Positions 1 through 7,376 of a DNA stretch of 14,414 nucleotides are shown here, piece after piece; position 1 is the stretch's first letter, and each line of letters begins with the position of its first letter. Under the pieces are notes generated by a model that was given only the letters and a program-made list of their open reading frames with translations, was not told the origin of the DNA and searched no databases. The translations under genes were made by a program, and so were the position numbers. The stretch lies in contig JAXJWW010000099.1 of NCBI GenBank assembly GCA_036307825.1, forward strand, positions 1-14,414, written 5' to 3'. The stretch is from RGIG9060 sp036307825. GTDB lineage: Bacteria; Spirochaetota; Spirochaetia; Treponematales; Treponemataceae.

Positions 1-855
1 AATTTCGCCAGATGAAGGTTTTAAAACAATGGCAGAACCAATTCGATTTCCCAAAGTTTTTTCTGCCAAAGCTTGAATATCAGTATCAATTGTTAAAACA
101 AGATTTTTTCCCATTTCTGGAGATTGAACAATCGGTTTTTCAGAAAGATATCGACCTTTTACATCAACTGTTCGAGATTCCAAACCAGATTTTCCTTGAA
201 GCAACATATCATATTGTTTTTCAATTCCAGTTTTTCCAATGATACTAGTGTTTGAATATCCTTGATTATACAAAACTTTCAATTCTTCTTTAGTAATATC
301 CCCTACATAACCAACAATGTGAGATAAAGAACCGATATTTTCAACATAGTTTCTTAAAGGTTTCAAACGCCAAGAGATTCCAGGCAAATCATTTAAATTT
401 TCTGCAATATTTGCAATTTGTTCAAAAGAAACACTAGATTTTAATTCAACTGAAGTATAAGAACGTCGCATACTAGCAGGAACTTTCTTATCAATTACAG
501 ATTTATCAATTTCTAGCATAGAAGCTAATTTTAAAGCAACTGTATCATATTTACCAGAAGGAATTTCTCCAGGAATCATATCCACAGCGAAAGAGTCTGT
601 ATTAACAACGATTGGTAAAGTTGCATTTCTATCGTAAATTTCACCGCGTTTTGCAGGAAGAACTTTTGTTCTTTGAGAAATTTGCTGAGATTGTTTTCTA
701 TATGATAAACCTGAAATAACTTGTAACGAAAACAAAGTAAATGTATAAATAATAAAACTTACAACAACAACAAGTGTCATAAAAAAAAGTTTTCGTCTTT
801 TTGATTCAGAGCTACCTTCTTTATTTCTAAAGTCGTTTGATTGAACAGTAAGCAT
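1..855 (-). CDS. mrdA: Penicillin-binding protein 2 (elongasome transpeptidase), N-terminal part, runs off the left edge
   Basis: The minus-strand frame is open for 285 codons from an ATG at 855 to the window edge, so the gene is cut by the window, not broken. PBP2 is the class B penicillin-binding protein that cross-links peptidoglycan during cell elongation, anchored in the inner membrane with RodA. Visible are a short basic cytoplasmic N-terminus, one membrane segment (about residues 23-46), and the dimerisation-domain signature with RGEIYDRN at about 70-77. Further on come IVGYVGDI, GKTGIEKQYD and the linker AIVLKPSSGEI just before the edge. The catalytic SxxK, SxN and KTG motifs must lie beyond position 1. 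The start ATG shares one base with the mreD stop (TAATG), implying coupled translation. The mreBCD context favours PBP2 over the division paralogue PBP3/FtsI. Motifs and start are seen; the elongation role is family knowledge. Confidence 0.93.
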   Translation of the reverse strand, partial: MLTVQSNDFRNKEGSSESKRRKLFFMTLVVVVSFIIYTFTLFSLQVISGLSYRKQSQQISQRTKVLPAKRGEIYDRNATLPIVVNTDSFAVDMIPGEIPSGKYDTVALKLASMLEIDKSVIDKKVPASMRRSYTSVELKSSVSFEQIANIAENLNDLPGISWRLKPLRNYVENIGSLSHIVGYVGDITKEELKVLYNQGYSNTSIIGKTGIEKQYDMLLQGKSGLESRTVDVKGRYLSEKPIVQSPEMGKNLVLTIDTDIQALAEKTLGNRIGSAIVLKPSSGEI

Positions 856-1361
856 TAAAGTCTAGACTCCGGTTTAACTATAAGAACTTCTGAAAACAAA
901 CCTAAAAATTGAAACATTAAAGGAGTTAAAAAAGCATTTAATAAAACTTCAGTAACAAAAATTTGTGAAAAAATTGAATAATGTACAACTCCATTAAAGA
1001 AAAAAGAGATAACGAAAACAACGATAGATTTCACAATTGTTGCAATTGCGCCGTATAAAAATTGTAAAAAAATACTTGAACTGTTTAATACATCATTAAA
1101 AAGACCAAAAATAAATCCAAGTATTGTTCGTAAAAGCGCATTTAACCCAAGTGGTGAAGCACTTAAAAAATCTAAAAGAAATCCTGAAACAAATCCTGTA
1201 GTCTCACCCAATAAAACTCCATTATTTAATGAAACAAATAAAGTTATTATTAACAAAAAATCAGGAATCGCAGGAAGATAAGTTAAATTCGAAAAAACAG
1301 CAGTTTCTAGAAGTAAAAAACAAAACATAGCCAAAATTGTAGAAAAGAAAGACTTTATCAT
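855..1361 (-). CDS. mreD: Rod shape-determining protein MreD
   Basis: A 168-residue, very hydrophobic protein with about five membrane segments, the usual size and layout of MreD. MreD is an inner-membrane elongasome component working with MreB, MreC, RodA and PBP2 to organise lateral wall synthesis. Sequence conservation in the family is weak, so the call rests on three things: hydrophobic pattern, length, and position directly between mreC and the PBP2 gene. Segments such as IPDFLLIITLFVSL and the polar-interrupted GVLLGETTGFVSGFLLD fit MreD. The ATG at 1361 lies three bases after the mreC stop, and a GGAG ribosome-binding site sits inside the end of mreC. The stop overlaps the next start. 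Nothing looks broken. Confidence 0.9.
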   Translation of the reverse strand: MIKSFFSTILAMFCFLLLETAVFSNLTYLPAIPDFLLIITLFVSLNNGVLLGETTGFVSGFLLDFLSASPLGLNALLRTILGFIFGLFNDVLNSSSIFLQFLYGAIATIVKSIVVFVISFFFNGVVHYSIFSQIFVTEVLLNAFLTPLMFQFLGLFSEVLIVKPESRL

Positions 1362-1364
1362 ATT

Positions 1365-2219
1365 TTACTCCTGCTCACTTTTTGTATCAACAACCATAAC
1401 ACTTTCAAGTCTTGCAAAGTCAATTAAGGGCATAATTTCTATAAGCAAAGAACTATCATATTCAACCGGTTCAATTTTAGTTATATTTCCAATGATGATA
1501 TCTTTAGGATAATTTTCATTTTCACCAGAAGTTACTATTACATCCCCATATTGCAATTCATTCAAAACTCGTTTTTTTATGTATTGCATCTGTAAAGGCA
1601 CATCAGAGTTCCCCTGACCTACAACCAAACCAATATCCCTAGTATGTTGAATTCGTGCTGAAATATTACATTGAAAATCATAAACAGGCATAATCTGGCT
1701 TGTAAAAGGTCCAACTGATACAACTTTTCCAACAAGACCAATATCACCATTTTGAACAGCAATAACAGGCATATTTTTTTTGATACCTTGACGACTTCCT
1801 TTATTGATAGTTATTGCTGAATACAAACTATCTGGATCACGACCAATAATCTGAGCAACAATATTTTTGTTGGTAATTGATTTAGAAATACCAAGAAGTT
1901 CTCTTAGTCGTTCATTTTCCTTACGAATTTCTGCATTATTTCTTTGCAAATATTCATAATCTTCAAGTTGTTTAACAAGTTGATTATAAGATTCTTTTAA
2001 TTCAGCTAATTCTTTTACAGCAGAAATCCCATTCCCAACACCAGAAATTACAGAATTTACACCTTTTTGACCTGCTGATAAAATAGAAAAACCTACACTT
2101 TTCACACTGATAATAAATCCACCAGAAGATAAAGCCAAAGTAACTCCTGAAAGTAAAATCAAAATCAGGAAAACGATAAGAGAATATTTAAACGAAACTG
2201 TAGATTTTTCTTTTACCAT
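1365..2219 (-). CDS. mreC: Rod shape-determining protein MreC
   Basis: A 284-residue protein of typical MreC length. It has a short cytoplasmic N-terminus, one membrane segment (about 12-30), a coiled coil (about 68-110, ending in ENERLRELLG), and the periplasmic beta-rich domain (about 118-280). MreC forms an elongasome scaffold outside the membrane, contacting PBP2 and MreD. Family-typical pieces include the ITINKGSRQGI region, the IGLVGKV strand and the VIVTSG turn. The gene starts six bases after mreB, with AAGG as ribosome-binding site, and is followed after three bases by mreD. The tail after about residue 275 is short and charged. Architecture is seen in the sequence; the role is family knowledge. 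Confidence 0.95.
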   Translation of the reverse strand: MVKEKSTVSFKYSLIVFLILILLSGVTLALSSGGFIISVKSVGFSILSAGQKGVNSVISGVGNGISAVKELAELKESYNQLVKQLEDYEYLQRNNAEIRKENERLRELLGISKSITNKNIVAQIIGRDPDSLYSAITINKGSRQGIKKNMPVIAVQNGDIGLVGKVVSVGPFTSQIMPVYDFQCNISARIQHTRDIGLVVGQGNSDVPLQMQYIKKRVLNELQYGDVIVTSGENENYPKDIIIGNITKIEPVEYDSSLLIEIMPLIDFARLESVMVVDTKSEQE

Positions 2220-2224
2220 AAGCC

Positions 2225-3262
2225 TTAAGAGTTAATGCTATCGTAAATTCTTCTATCTGAAGTCATATCTCTGAAAACTTCAAAAGCTTGCCCTGCACCC
2301 ACAGCGATACATTCAAGAGGTGATTCAACCAAAATTACAGGAACACCAGTTTCTTTTGTAATAAGTTTAGGAAGACCTTTTAATAAAGAACCACCACCAG
2401 CCATAACAATACCATGTGTAAAAATATCACCTGCCAATTCTGGTGGAGTTTGTGCTAAAGTATGTTTAATTTCATCTACAATTTGAGTAACAGGCTCTTT
2501 TAAAGCTTCTCTTACTTCAACTGAGTCAATTTCTAATCTTCGTGGAAGTCCAGTAATTGCGTCGGTACCTTTGATTTCCATTGTTTCAACATTTCCATCA
2601 TTAGTTGCATTACCAATACCGATTTTGAGTTTTTCAGCTGTTTGTTGACCAATAATCAAGTTGTGAACATTTCTTACGTGTTTAATGATAGCTTCATCAA
2701 ACTCATCTCCTCCAAGTCTGATTGCATTTGTAACAACCATACCATTAAGAGAAATTACAGAAACTTCAGTTGTTCCACCACCAATATCACAAACCATATG
2801 ACCTTCTGGTTCATGAATCGGAATTTGTGCACCAATTGCAGCAGCTAAAGATTCCTCAATAACACCAACTTCTTTTGCACCAGCTTTCAAAGCTGCTTCT
2901 TGTACAGCTCGTTTTTCAACTTCTGTAATACATGAAGGAATACCAATTTTCATTCTTACAGAACTGAACAATCTATGTTTTGGAACAATTTTTGAAATAA
3001 AATATCTAATCATTTTTTCTGTGCTATCCATATCAGCAATAACACCATCTGCCAATGGTCTAATTGCCTGAATATCACCTGGAGTTTTATATAACATACG
3101 TTTTGCTTCTGCACCAACAGCAACAACTCGTTTTGTACCACGTTCTACAGCAACAACAGAAGGTTCATTGATTACAATACCTTTCCCTCTAACATAAATA
3201 AGAGTGTTACATGTACCTAAATCGATACCTACATCTGTTGAAAACCTATCAAAAAATCCCAT
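2225..3262 (-). CDS. mreB: Rod shape-determining protein MreB (bacterial actin)
   Basis: A 345-residue actin-fold ATPase that polymerises on the inner face of the membrane and directs lateral cell-wall synthesis. The first phosphate loop is DLGTCNT at about 14-20. The second is CDIGGGTTE at about 158-166, the adenosine motif VMAGGGSLL is at about 286-294, and the catalytic Glu is in IEESLAAAIG (about residue 137). The N-terminal MGFFDRF resembles the amphipathic membrane-binding start of other MreBs. The ATG at 3262 has a strong GGGAGG ribosome-binding site, better than its neighbours, which fits a highly made filament protein. It is the first mre gene, 41 bases after the TPR gene, with a small hairpin between them. 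Length and motifs are complete. Confidence 0.99.
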   Translation of the reverse strand: MGFFDRFSTDVGIDLGTCNTLIYVRGKGIVINEPSVVAVERGTKRVVAVGAEAKRMLYKTPGDIQAIRPLADGVIADMDSTEKMIRYFISKIVPKHRLFSSVRMKIGIPSCITEVEKRAVQEAALKAGAKEVGVIEESLAAAIGAQIPIHEPEGHMVCDIGGGTTEVSVISLNGMVVTNAIRLGGDEFDEAIIKHVRNVHNLIIGQQTAEKLKIGIGNATNDGNVETMEIKGTDAITGLPRRLEIDSVEVREALKEPVTQIVDEIKHTLAQTPPELAGDIFTHGIVMAGGGSLLKGLPKLITKETGVPVILVESPLECIAVGAGQAFEVFRDMTSDRRIYDSINS

Positions 3263-3281
3263 TTAGCCCTCCCAAAGAAGT

Positions 3282-3303
3282 ATTAACGCATTTTAGCGTT
3301 AAT
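3282..3303 (-). terminator. Intercistronic 8-bp hairpin between TPR gene and mreB
   Basis: Perfect inverted repeat ATTAACGC (3282-3289) and GCGTTAAT (3296-3303) with a 6-base loop. It starts immediately after the TPR stop codon and ends about 20 bases before the mreB start. On the minus strand it is followed by ACTTCTTTGGGAGG, a poor U-tract, so full termination is unlikely. An attenuator, an RNA processing or 3'-protection stem, or a partial terminator that sets mreB level apart from the upstream gene are all possible. The repeat is seen; the role is inferred. Confidence 0.4.
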
Positions 3304-4257
3304 CTATAAACCTAATTTACTAATTGCACCAGAATGATTAATTTGTACTTTTAAAGTCTTTCTCCATTCTGAACGAGCCTTAGCAGTATCTCCCATTTTT
3401 TCATAGATATTACCAAGACCAAAATATGCATCTGCAACAGAACTATCTTTTACAAGAATTTCCTCATATTCTTTTTGAGCTTCTGTAAAATTTCCTTCTG
3501 TAAAATATATATCTGCAAGCAAAAGTTTGCTTTTAAGCACTAAATCATCATCTTCACTTTCATAATTTATCCTAAATAAATACTGTTTTGCAATATCATT
3601 TTGAGAATTTTTATTATATTGCTGTGCAATTGCCAAAAGTAAAACATCAGATTCTCTAAGCAACAAAGCTTCTGTAAAGGATGCTAAGCTTTCACTTATC
3701 ATACCCAAATCAGCATAACACAAACCTAAATATTCAGGAATATCAGTTGAAACATATCCTACTGATTTTGCTAATTCTAAATACTTAACCGCTAAATCAG
3801 AATAATAATGATATGAAGAAATCGTATTTTTTTGAAAATATGCCTTTCCTAACATATAATAAATTTGAGGCAAAGTATTTTCATCTACATAATAAATTGA
3901 AAATCTTAAATGATTAATAGATTCATCTAATAAACTCTGAGCAACACTAATATCTGTTTGAGAAAGAGCTAAAAAGAAAGAACTGTATCCATTAAAAACA
4001 TTTGCAATTATATTCATTGGTTTTTGTTCAAGAATTAAAGCAGATGAATCATATACAGCTTGATAATCAGCAGAATCCCAAAGTGAATATAGCTTATTAG
4101 CATTAGGAATATCTTTTTTTGAATCAAAAAATACTTTAACAACTAAAAATGTTAAAAGAGAAAGCAAAACTATAATTGATAATATAACAAAAAATATTGA
4201 GAGAATTTTAGATTTTTTCTTAACAACACCATTGTTGCCATATTTTACGTTTTGCAT
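3304..4257 (-). CDS. Membrane-anchored tetratricopeptide (TPR) repeat protein
   Basis: A 317-residue protein with a basic N-terminus, one membrane segment (about 18-44) and then a helical repeat domain reaching the C-terminus. TPR-like pairs are clearest near the end: the run around YFTEGNFTEAQKEYEEILVK, followed by ADAYFGLGNIYEKMGDTAKA, carries the usual G-Y-A positions. TPR domains bind proteins, and the inferred topology puts the repeats outside the cytoplasm. The frame stays open up to 4344, but those 29 extra codons lie inside the 3' part of rnpB. I therefore chose the ATG at 4257, preceded by GGAAGG two bases away (a close spacing). Location before mreB suggests a link to cell-wall growth; I recall a similar gene here in Treponema pallidum. 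The exact role is unknown. Confidence 0.85.
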   Translation of the reverse strand: MQNVKYGNNGVVKKKSKILSIFFVILSIIVLLSLLTFLVVKVFFDSKKDIPNANKLYSLWDSADYQAVYDSSALILEQKPMNIIANVFNGYSSFFLALSQTDISVAQSLLDESINHLRFSIYYVDENTLPQIYYMLGKAYFQKNTISSYHYYSDLAVKYLELAKSVGYVSTDIPEYLGLCYADLGMISESLASFTEALLLRESDVLLLAIAQQYNKNSQNDIAKQYLFRINYESEDDDLVLKSKLLLADIYFTEGNFTEAQKEYEEILVKDSSVADAYFGLGNIYEKMGDTAKARSEWRKTLKVQINHSGAISKLGL

Positions 4258-4274
4258 AACCTTCCAAAAAAAAA

Positions 4275-4635
4275 CAGAAGAGAATATAAGCCGAGTTCTG
4301 TCTATGTAATAAATACATAATGACCATCTATCTGCAATATCCATTACTGAATATCTGTAGCAGTCTACCCGTAATCATATATCGGAATTAGATTACTGCT
4401 TGACCTTGCTCCAAATGAGGCTTGCCATGCCACTTTTGTTACCAAAAGTGCGGTAGGCTCTTACCCTACCATTTCACCCTTACCTTTTTCAAAGGCGGTT
4501 TATTTTCTGCTGCGCTATCTGTCAAAGTAAAACTCACGCCTTACCCTGCCCGGCCATTAACCGGCATTTTTTCCGAAGGAGCCCGGACTTTCCTCTGCTT
4601 TATTGTTACATAAAGTAGCGGTCATTTCTCTTCTG
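4275..4635 (-). ncRNA. rnpB: RNase P RNA, bacterial type A
   Basis: The RNA is the catalytic subunit of RNase P, which matures the 5' ends of tRNAs. On the minus strand the 5' part has GAGGAAAGTCCGGGC (about 4580-4597), the universal CR-I core. The middle has AGGGTGAAATGGTAGGGTAA followed by GAGCCTACCGC (about 4450-4490), and the 3' part has ACAGAACTCGGCTTAT (about 4285-4300), the P4-closing strand. The ends pair as a 10-bp P1 helix: CAGAAGAGAA at the 5' end (4635-4626) and TTCTCTTCTG at the 3' end (4284-4275), giving 361 nt. Nine T residues follow the 3' strand of P1. Ends are set from P1 pairing and could be off by a few bases. No clear promoter is visible; TTGAAA with TATTTT 17 bases apart (4637-4665) is possible but would start transcription inside P1. 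Confidence 0.97.
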
Positions 4636-4640
4636 AAAAA

Positions 4641-4693
4641 TACAAAATTTAAAAGATTGTTTCAAAAGCAAATTCACCCTTGAAACAATCTTT
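4641..4693 (-). terminator. Hairpin terminator after the zinc-ribbon gene, before rnpB
   Basis: A perfect 14-bp inverted repeat, AAAGATTGTTTCAA (4652-4665) against TTGAAACAATCTTT (4680-4693), with a 14-base loop. It begins two bases after the zinc-ribbon gene stop. On the minus strand the stem runs into TTTTAAATTTTGTATTTTT, a broken U-tract. The stem is AT-rich but long, so a Rho-independent terminator separating the rpoD operon from rnpB is likely. One arm also contains TTGAAA, a possible -35 for rnpB. Confidence 0.7.
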
Positions 4694-4695
4694 GA

Positions 4696-5541
4696 TTAAT
4701 AGTCTAATTCTTTTACAGAATCGCTGTCATCGTAGTCTTCGTCTTCTTCATCAAATTCATCATCTAAATCTTCATCACTTAAATCAGCAAGACTACCTGT
4801 ATCATCCATTTGGAAATATTCTTCTTCACCATCTTCAACTTCTTGATAATAAAGAATACGGCTACAGTAAGGACAGAAAACTATTTTATCACCAGTACGA
4901 ACATCATTAGCAAATTGTGCAGGTAAAATCATGTGACAACCATCACAAACATTACCCTTTACAGCTACAATACCTTTACTGTGTTTGCTTTTAATAATTC
5001 GTTGGAACTTAAAGATAATTTCAGGATCAACACCAGGAGTAAGTTCTTCTTCGCGTTTTTTCAATTGATCGAGTTTTTGATTAAATTCATCAATTTTATT
5101 TTGTAAAGAAGTTTTTCCTGCATTTAGTTCTTCTTCTTGTCTTTGAATTAAAGATTCTTCATTTTTAAGACTATCATTTAATTCAGCAAGATTTTTTTCT
5201 TCTTTTTGCAATTCTTTACGAATTGTTTGTTCTCTTTCTGTTGCATCACGGATTTCTTTCTCAAGAGCTTCATATTCTCTATGAGTTGTAATTGAATCCA
5301 TGCCTTTTTCACTCTTTTCTCTAGCTGCATCAGCTTCAGCTAAATCTGATTTTAATTTAACTACTTTTTTACGAACATCTTCGTAAATAGCATTTTTTTC
5401 GATGTATTCTTTTTTCAAACGAGCAAGAAGTTCATCTTGTGAAGATAACTCTTTTGGAGCTTCTTCAATTTGAGCCTGTAAATCATACTTTTCTGCAAGT
5501 ACTTCTTGCAATTCTCTAAGTTTGTCAAAAACTTCAACCAT
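4696..5541 (-). CDS. C4-type zinc-ribbon coiled-coil protein with acidic tail
   Basis: A 281-residue soluble protein. Residues about 5-168 form a long helical coiled coil rich in E, K, Q and L, containing the family-typical stretch around TTHREYEALEKEI (85-97). A zinc ribbon follows with CDGC (C199, C202) and CPYC (C223, C226), matching the family annotated as zf-RING_7/DUF164. Studied relatives are Helicobacter HP0958/FlgZ, an RpoN-stabilising and mRNA-binding protein, and Chlamydia CdsZ. Residues 234-281 are an extra tail with 26 Asp/Glu of 48, ending in DY. The ATG at 5541 has AGAGG at good spacing. The gene lies 56 bases after rpoD and before a terminator, so it may share the rpoD transcript or use its own promoter. 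Molecular function here is not known; a role with RNA or RNA polymerase is inference. Confidence 0.9.
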   Translation of the reverse strand: MVEVFDKLRELQEVLAEKYDLQAQIEEAPKELSSQDELLARLKKEYIEKNAIYEDVRKKVVKLKSDLAEADAAREKSEKGMDSITTHREYEALEKEIRDATEREQTIRKELQKEEKNLAELNDSLKNEESLIQRQEEELNAGKTSLQNKIDEFNQKLDQLKKREEELTPGVDPEIIFKFQRIIKSKHSKGIVAVKGNVCDGCHMILPAQFANDVRTGDKIVFCPYCSRILYYQEVEDGEEEYFQMDDTGSLADLSDEDLDDEFDEEDEDYDDSDSVKELDY

Positions 5542-5573
5542 ATCGCAACCTCTTTATTGTACACAAATGCTTA

Positions 5574-5602
5574 ATTATAGTTATATACTATTGTAGATTA
5601 AA
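5574..5602 (-). promoter_or_regulatory. Possible promoter in the rpoD/zinc-ribbon gap
   Basis: On the minus strand TATAAT (5579-5574) is a perfect -10. Seventeen bases upstream is TTTAAT (5602-5597), a weak -35 overlapping the rpoD stop. The 56-base gap is the longest within this run of genes and would leave a leader of about 25 bases before the ATG at 5541. In DNA this AT-rich a TATAAT can arise by chance, so this is only a candidate. Confidence 0.25.
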
Positions 5603-7376
5603 TGTCTATATAATCACGCAAACCACTTGATCGTCTTGGATGTCTTAAACGACGCAAGGCCTTTGCTTCAATTTGACGAATACGCTCACGAGTAACATCA
5701 AAATAAAGCCCAACTTCTTCCAATGTAAGTGAATATCCATCATCCAAACCAAATCTCATTTTAAGAACTTCTTGTTCCCTAGCAGGCAATGTTGCCAAAA
5801 CAGAATGAACTTGTTCTTGCAACAATGTATAAGCTGTGAGATTTGCTGGATTCTCAACTTCTTTATCCTCGATAAAATCACCCAACAATGAATCTTCTTC
5901 TTCACCAATAGGAGTTTCCAAAGAAATTGGTTCACGAGCAACATTTTTAACCTGTTTTACTCGAGAAACTGGCCAACCAAGCTGTTCTGCAATCTCATCA
6001 TCAGTTGGTTCACGCCCAAGTTTTTGCATCAACTGTCTTGATTCTCTAACAACTTTGTTAATTTGTTCAATCATATGAACAGGAACACGAATTGTTCTTG
6101 CCTGATCTGAAATTGAACGAGTAATAGCTTGACGAATCCACCAAGTTGCGTATGTAGAAAATTTATATCCTTTTCGATATTCAAATTTTTCTACAGCTTT
6201 GATAAGACCAATATTTCCTTCTTGAACCAAATCAAAAAATTGTAATCCACGGTTTGTATATTTTTTTGCAATAGAAACTACAAGACGTAAGTTTGCGTTA
6301 ATAAGACGATTTTTAGCAATTTCCATCATCTTTCTTCCACGCTGAATTTCTGTTGCCATATCAAGAATATCTTGAACATTATTCTCAAATTCATACTCTA
6401 AGCGACGAAGTTTTCTATCTATTTTTTGAATTTGAGTATAAATATCACGAATTTCATCAGCAGAAAGTCCTAACTCTGCCTCTAATTTTACACATTCAGA
6501 TTTAATTGCAAGTTTTCTTCCTAAACTACGCAAATCTGAATAATCAGTAATTCTAAGTTCTTTCGCTTTTCGTTCCTGGCGATGTCTATATTCAGCAATT
6601 TTTTTAGTTGCATCAATAAATTTACCAGAAAATTTTTCAATTTCTTCAGACTGAATATCCATTTTTTGCAAATCTGGAAGAATTTTGTTTCTTAAAGCAA
6701 TTAATTCTTCATCATCAAAAATATTTCTAGAAGCGTCTGTTTCATACAATTGCTTTTTCAACTGCATATATTGCTTCATATCAGGAAGAACTTGTTTTAA
6801 AATTTCGCTATAGAAAGATCTTAATCGACGGCGCTCTGCCATTTCTTCATTTATTTCTTTACGAGCCTTTCCTGGTTCATGAGGATCAATTCTAGAAAAA
6901 GCTTTTTGTGCTACAGCATAAAATTCAGGAATCATCATACCAGAATGTTTAATAACATCTTTAATGATATTTTCACCATCTTCCATTTTTTTAGAAAGTT
7001 CAACTTCCTGTTCTGCTGTTAAAAGATGTTCTTTACCAATTTCTCTAAGATAGAGTTTTATTGGATCATCACCTGTAGAATTTTTATCACTATAAACTAA
7101 TCGTTTTCGCTCGGACTCAACTTCTTTTAATCCATCATCAGAATCATCTTCATCATCCATAAGCAATTCTTCTTCATCTTCTTCTGGAAGACCGTCGTCT
7201 TCAACAAAAAGAATACTATGTTCTTGAAGAGCATTATAGATCTTTGACATTTTTTCAACATCTTTGATAGTATCTGAATCTAAAAGTTCGTTTAACTCAT
7301 CCCAAGTTATTTGTTTCTTATCTTTAGCATAATCAACAATTTTTGCAATAGAAGAATCCAGTTCGTTCTCTGTCAT
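5598..7376 (-). CDS. rpoD: RNA polymerase primary sigma factor RpoD (sigma-70)
   Basis: A 592-residue housekeeping sigma factor that directs RNA polymerase to TTGACA/TATAAT-type promoters. Region 1.1 is at about 1-58. An acidic linker (62-81) precedes region 1.2 (DDPIKLYLREIG, 103-114). A long non-conserved segment runs about 140-350. Regions 2.1-2.4 span about 355-430, including NLRLVVSIAKKYTNRGL and the promoter-melting YKFSTYATWWIRQAI. Region 3 follows, and the region 4.2 helix-turn-helix is at about 549-580 (LTLEEVG, VTRERIRQIE). The C-terminus LRDYI is typical. The start ATG overlaps the dnaG stop by four bases (ATGA), so translation is probably coupled. The primary-sigma layout (region 1.1 plus the long non-conserved region) excludes an alternative sigma. 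Confidence 0.99.
   Translation of the reverse strand: MTENELDSSIAKIVDYAKDKKQITWDELNELLDSDTIKDVEKMSKIYNALQEHSILFVEDDGLPEEDEEELLMDDEDDSDDGLKEVESERKRLVYSDKNSTGDDPIKLYLREIGKEHLLTAEQEVELSKKMEDGENIIKDVIKHSGMMIPEFYAVAQKAFSRIDPHEPGKARKEINEEMAERRRLRSFYSEILKQVLPDMKQYMQLKKQLYETDASRNIFDDEELIALRNKILPDLQKMDIQSEEIEKFSGKFIDATKKIAEYRHRQERKAKELRITDYSDLRSLGRKLAIKSECVKLEAELGLSADEIRDIYTQIQKIDRKLRRLEYEFENNVQDILDMATEIQRGRKMMEIAKNRLINANLRLVVSIAKKYTNRGLQFFDLVQEGNIGLIKAVEKFEYRKGYKFSTYATWWIRQAITRSISDQARTIRVPVHMIEQINKVVRESRQLMQKLGREPTDDEIAEQLGWPVSRVKQVKNVAREPISLETPIGEEEDSLLGDFIEDKEVENPANLTAYTLLQEQVHSVLATLPAREQEVLKMRFGLDDGYSLTLEEVGLYFDVTRERIRQIEAKALRRLRHPRRSSGLRDYIDI

Noticed and set aside
12..242. Plus-strand open frame of 76 codons at the left edge
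   Set aside because: It is antisense to the PBP2 frame, which is continuous, carries family motifs and fits the operon; its translation is low-complexity F/Q/L.
4258..4344. N-terminal extension of the TPR protein up to an ATG at 4344
   Set aside because: These codons lie inside the conserved 3' part of rnpB, and the ATG at 4257 has a purine-rich site in front and gives a normal basic-plus-membrane-segment start.
4422..4613. Plus-strand open frame of 63 codons
   Set aside because: It is antisense to rnpB; the sequence is fully explained by the RNase P RNA structure.
4652..4693. Inverted repeat as terminal repeat of a mobile element
   Set aside because: The arms are only 14 bases apart, directly after a stop codon and before a T-rich run, so a terminator explains it; no transposase or target duplication is present.
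5836..6078. Plus-strand frame within rpoD, and similar frames within dnaG, mltG and the MBL gene
   Set aside because: They are shadows of strongly supported minus-strand genes with conserved motifs and have no ribosome-binding site or recognisable product.
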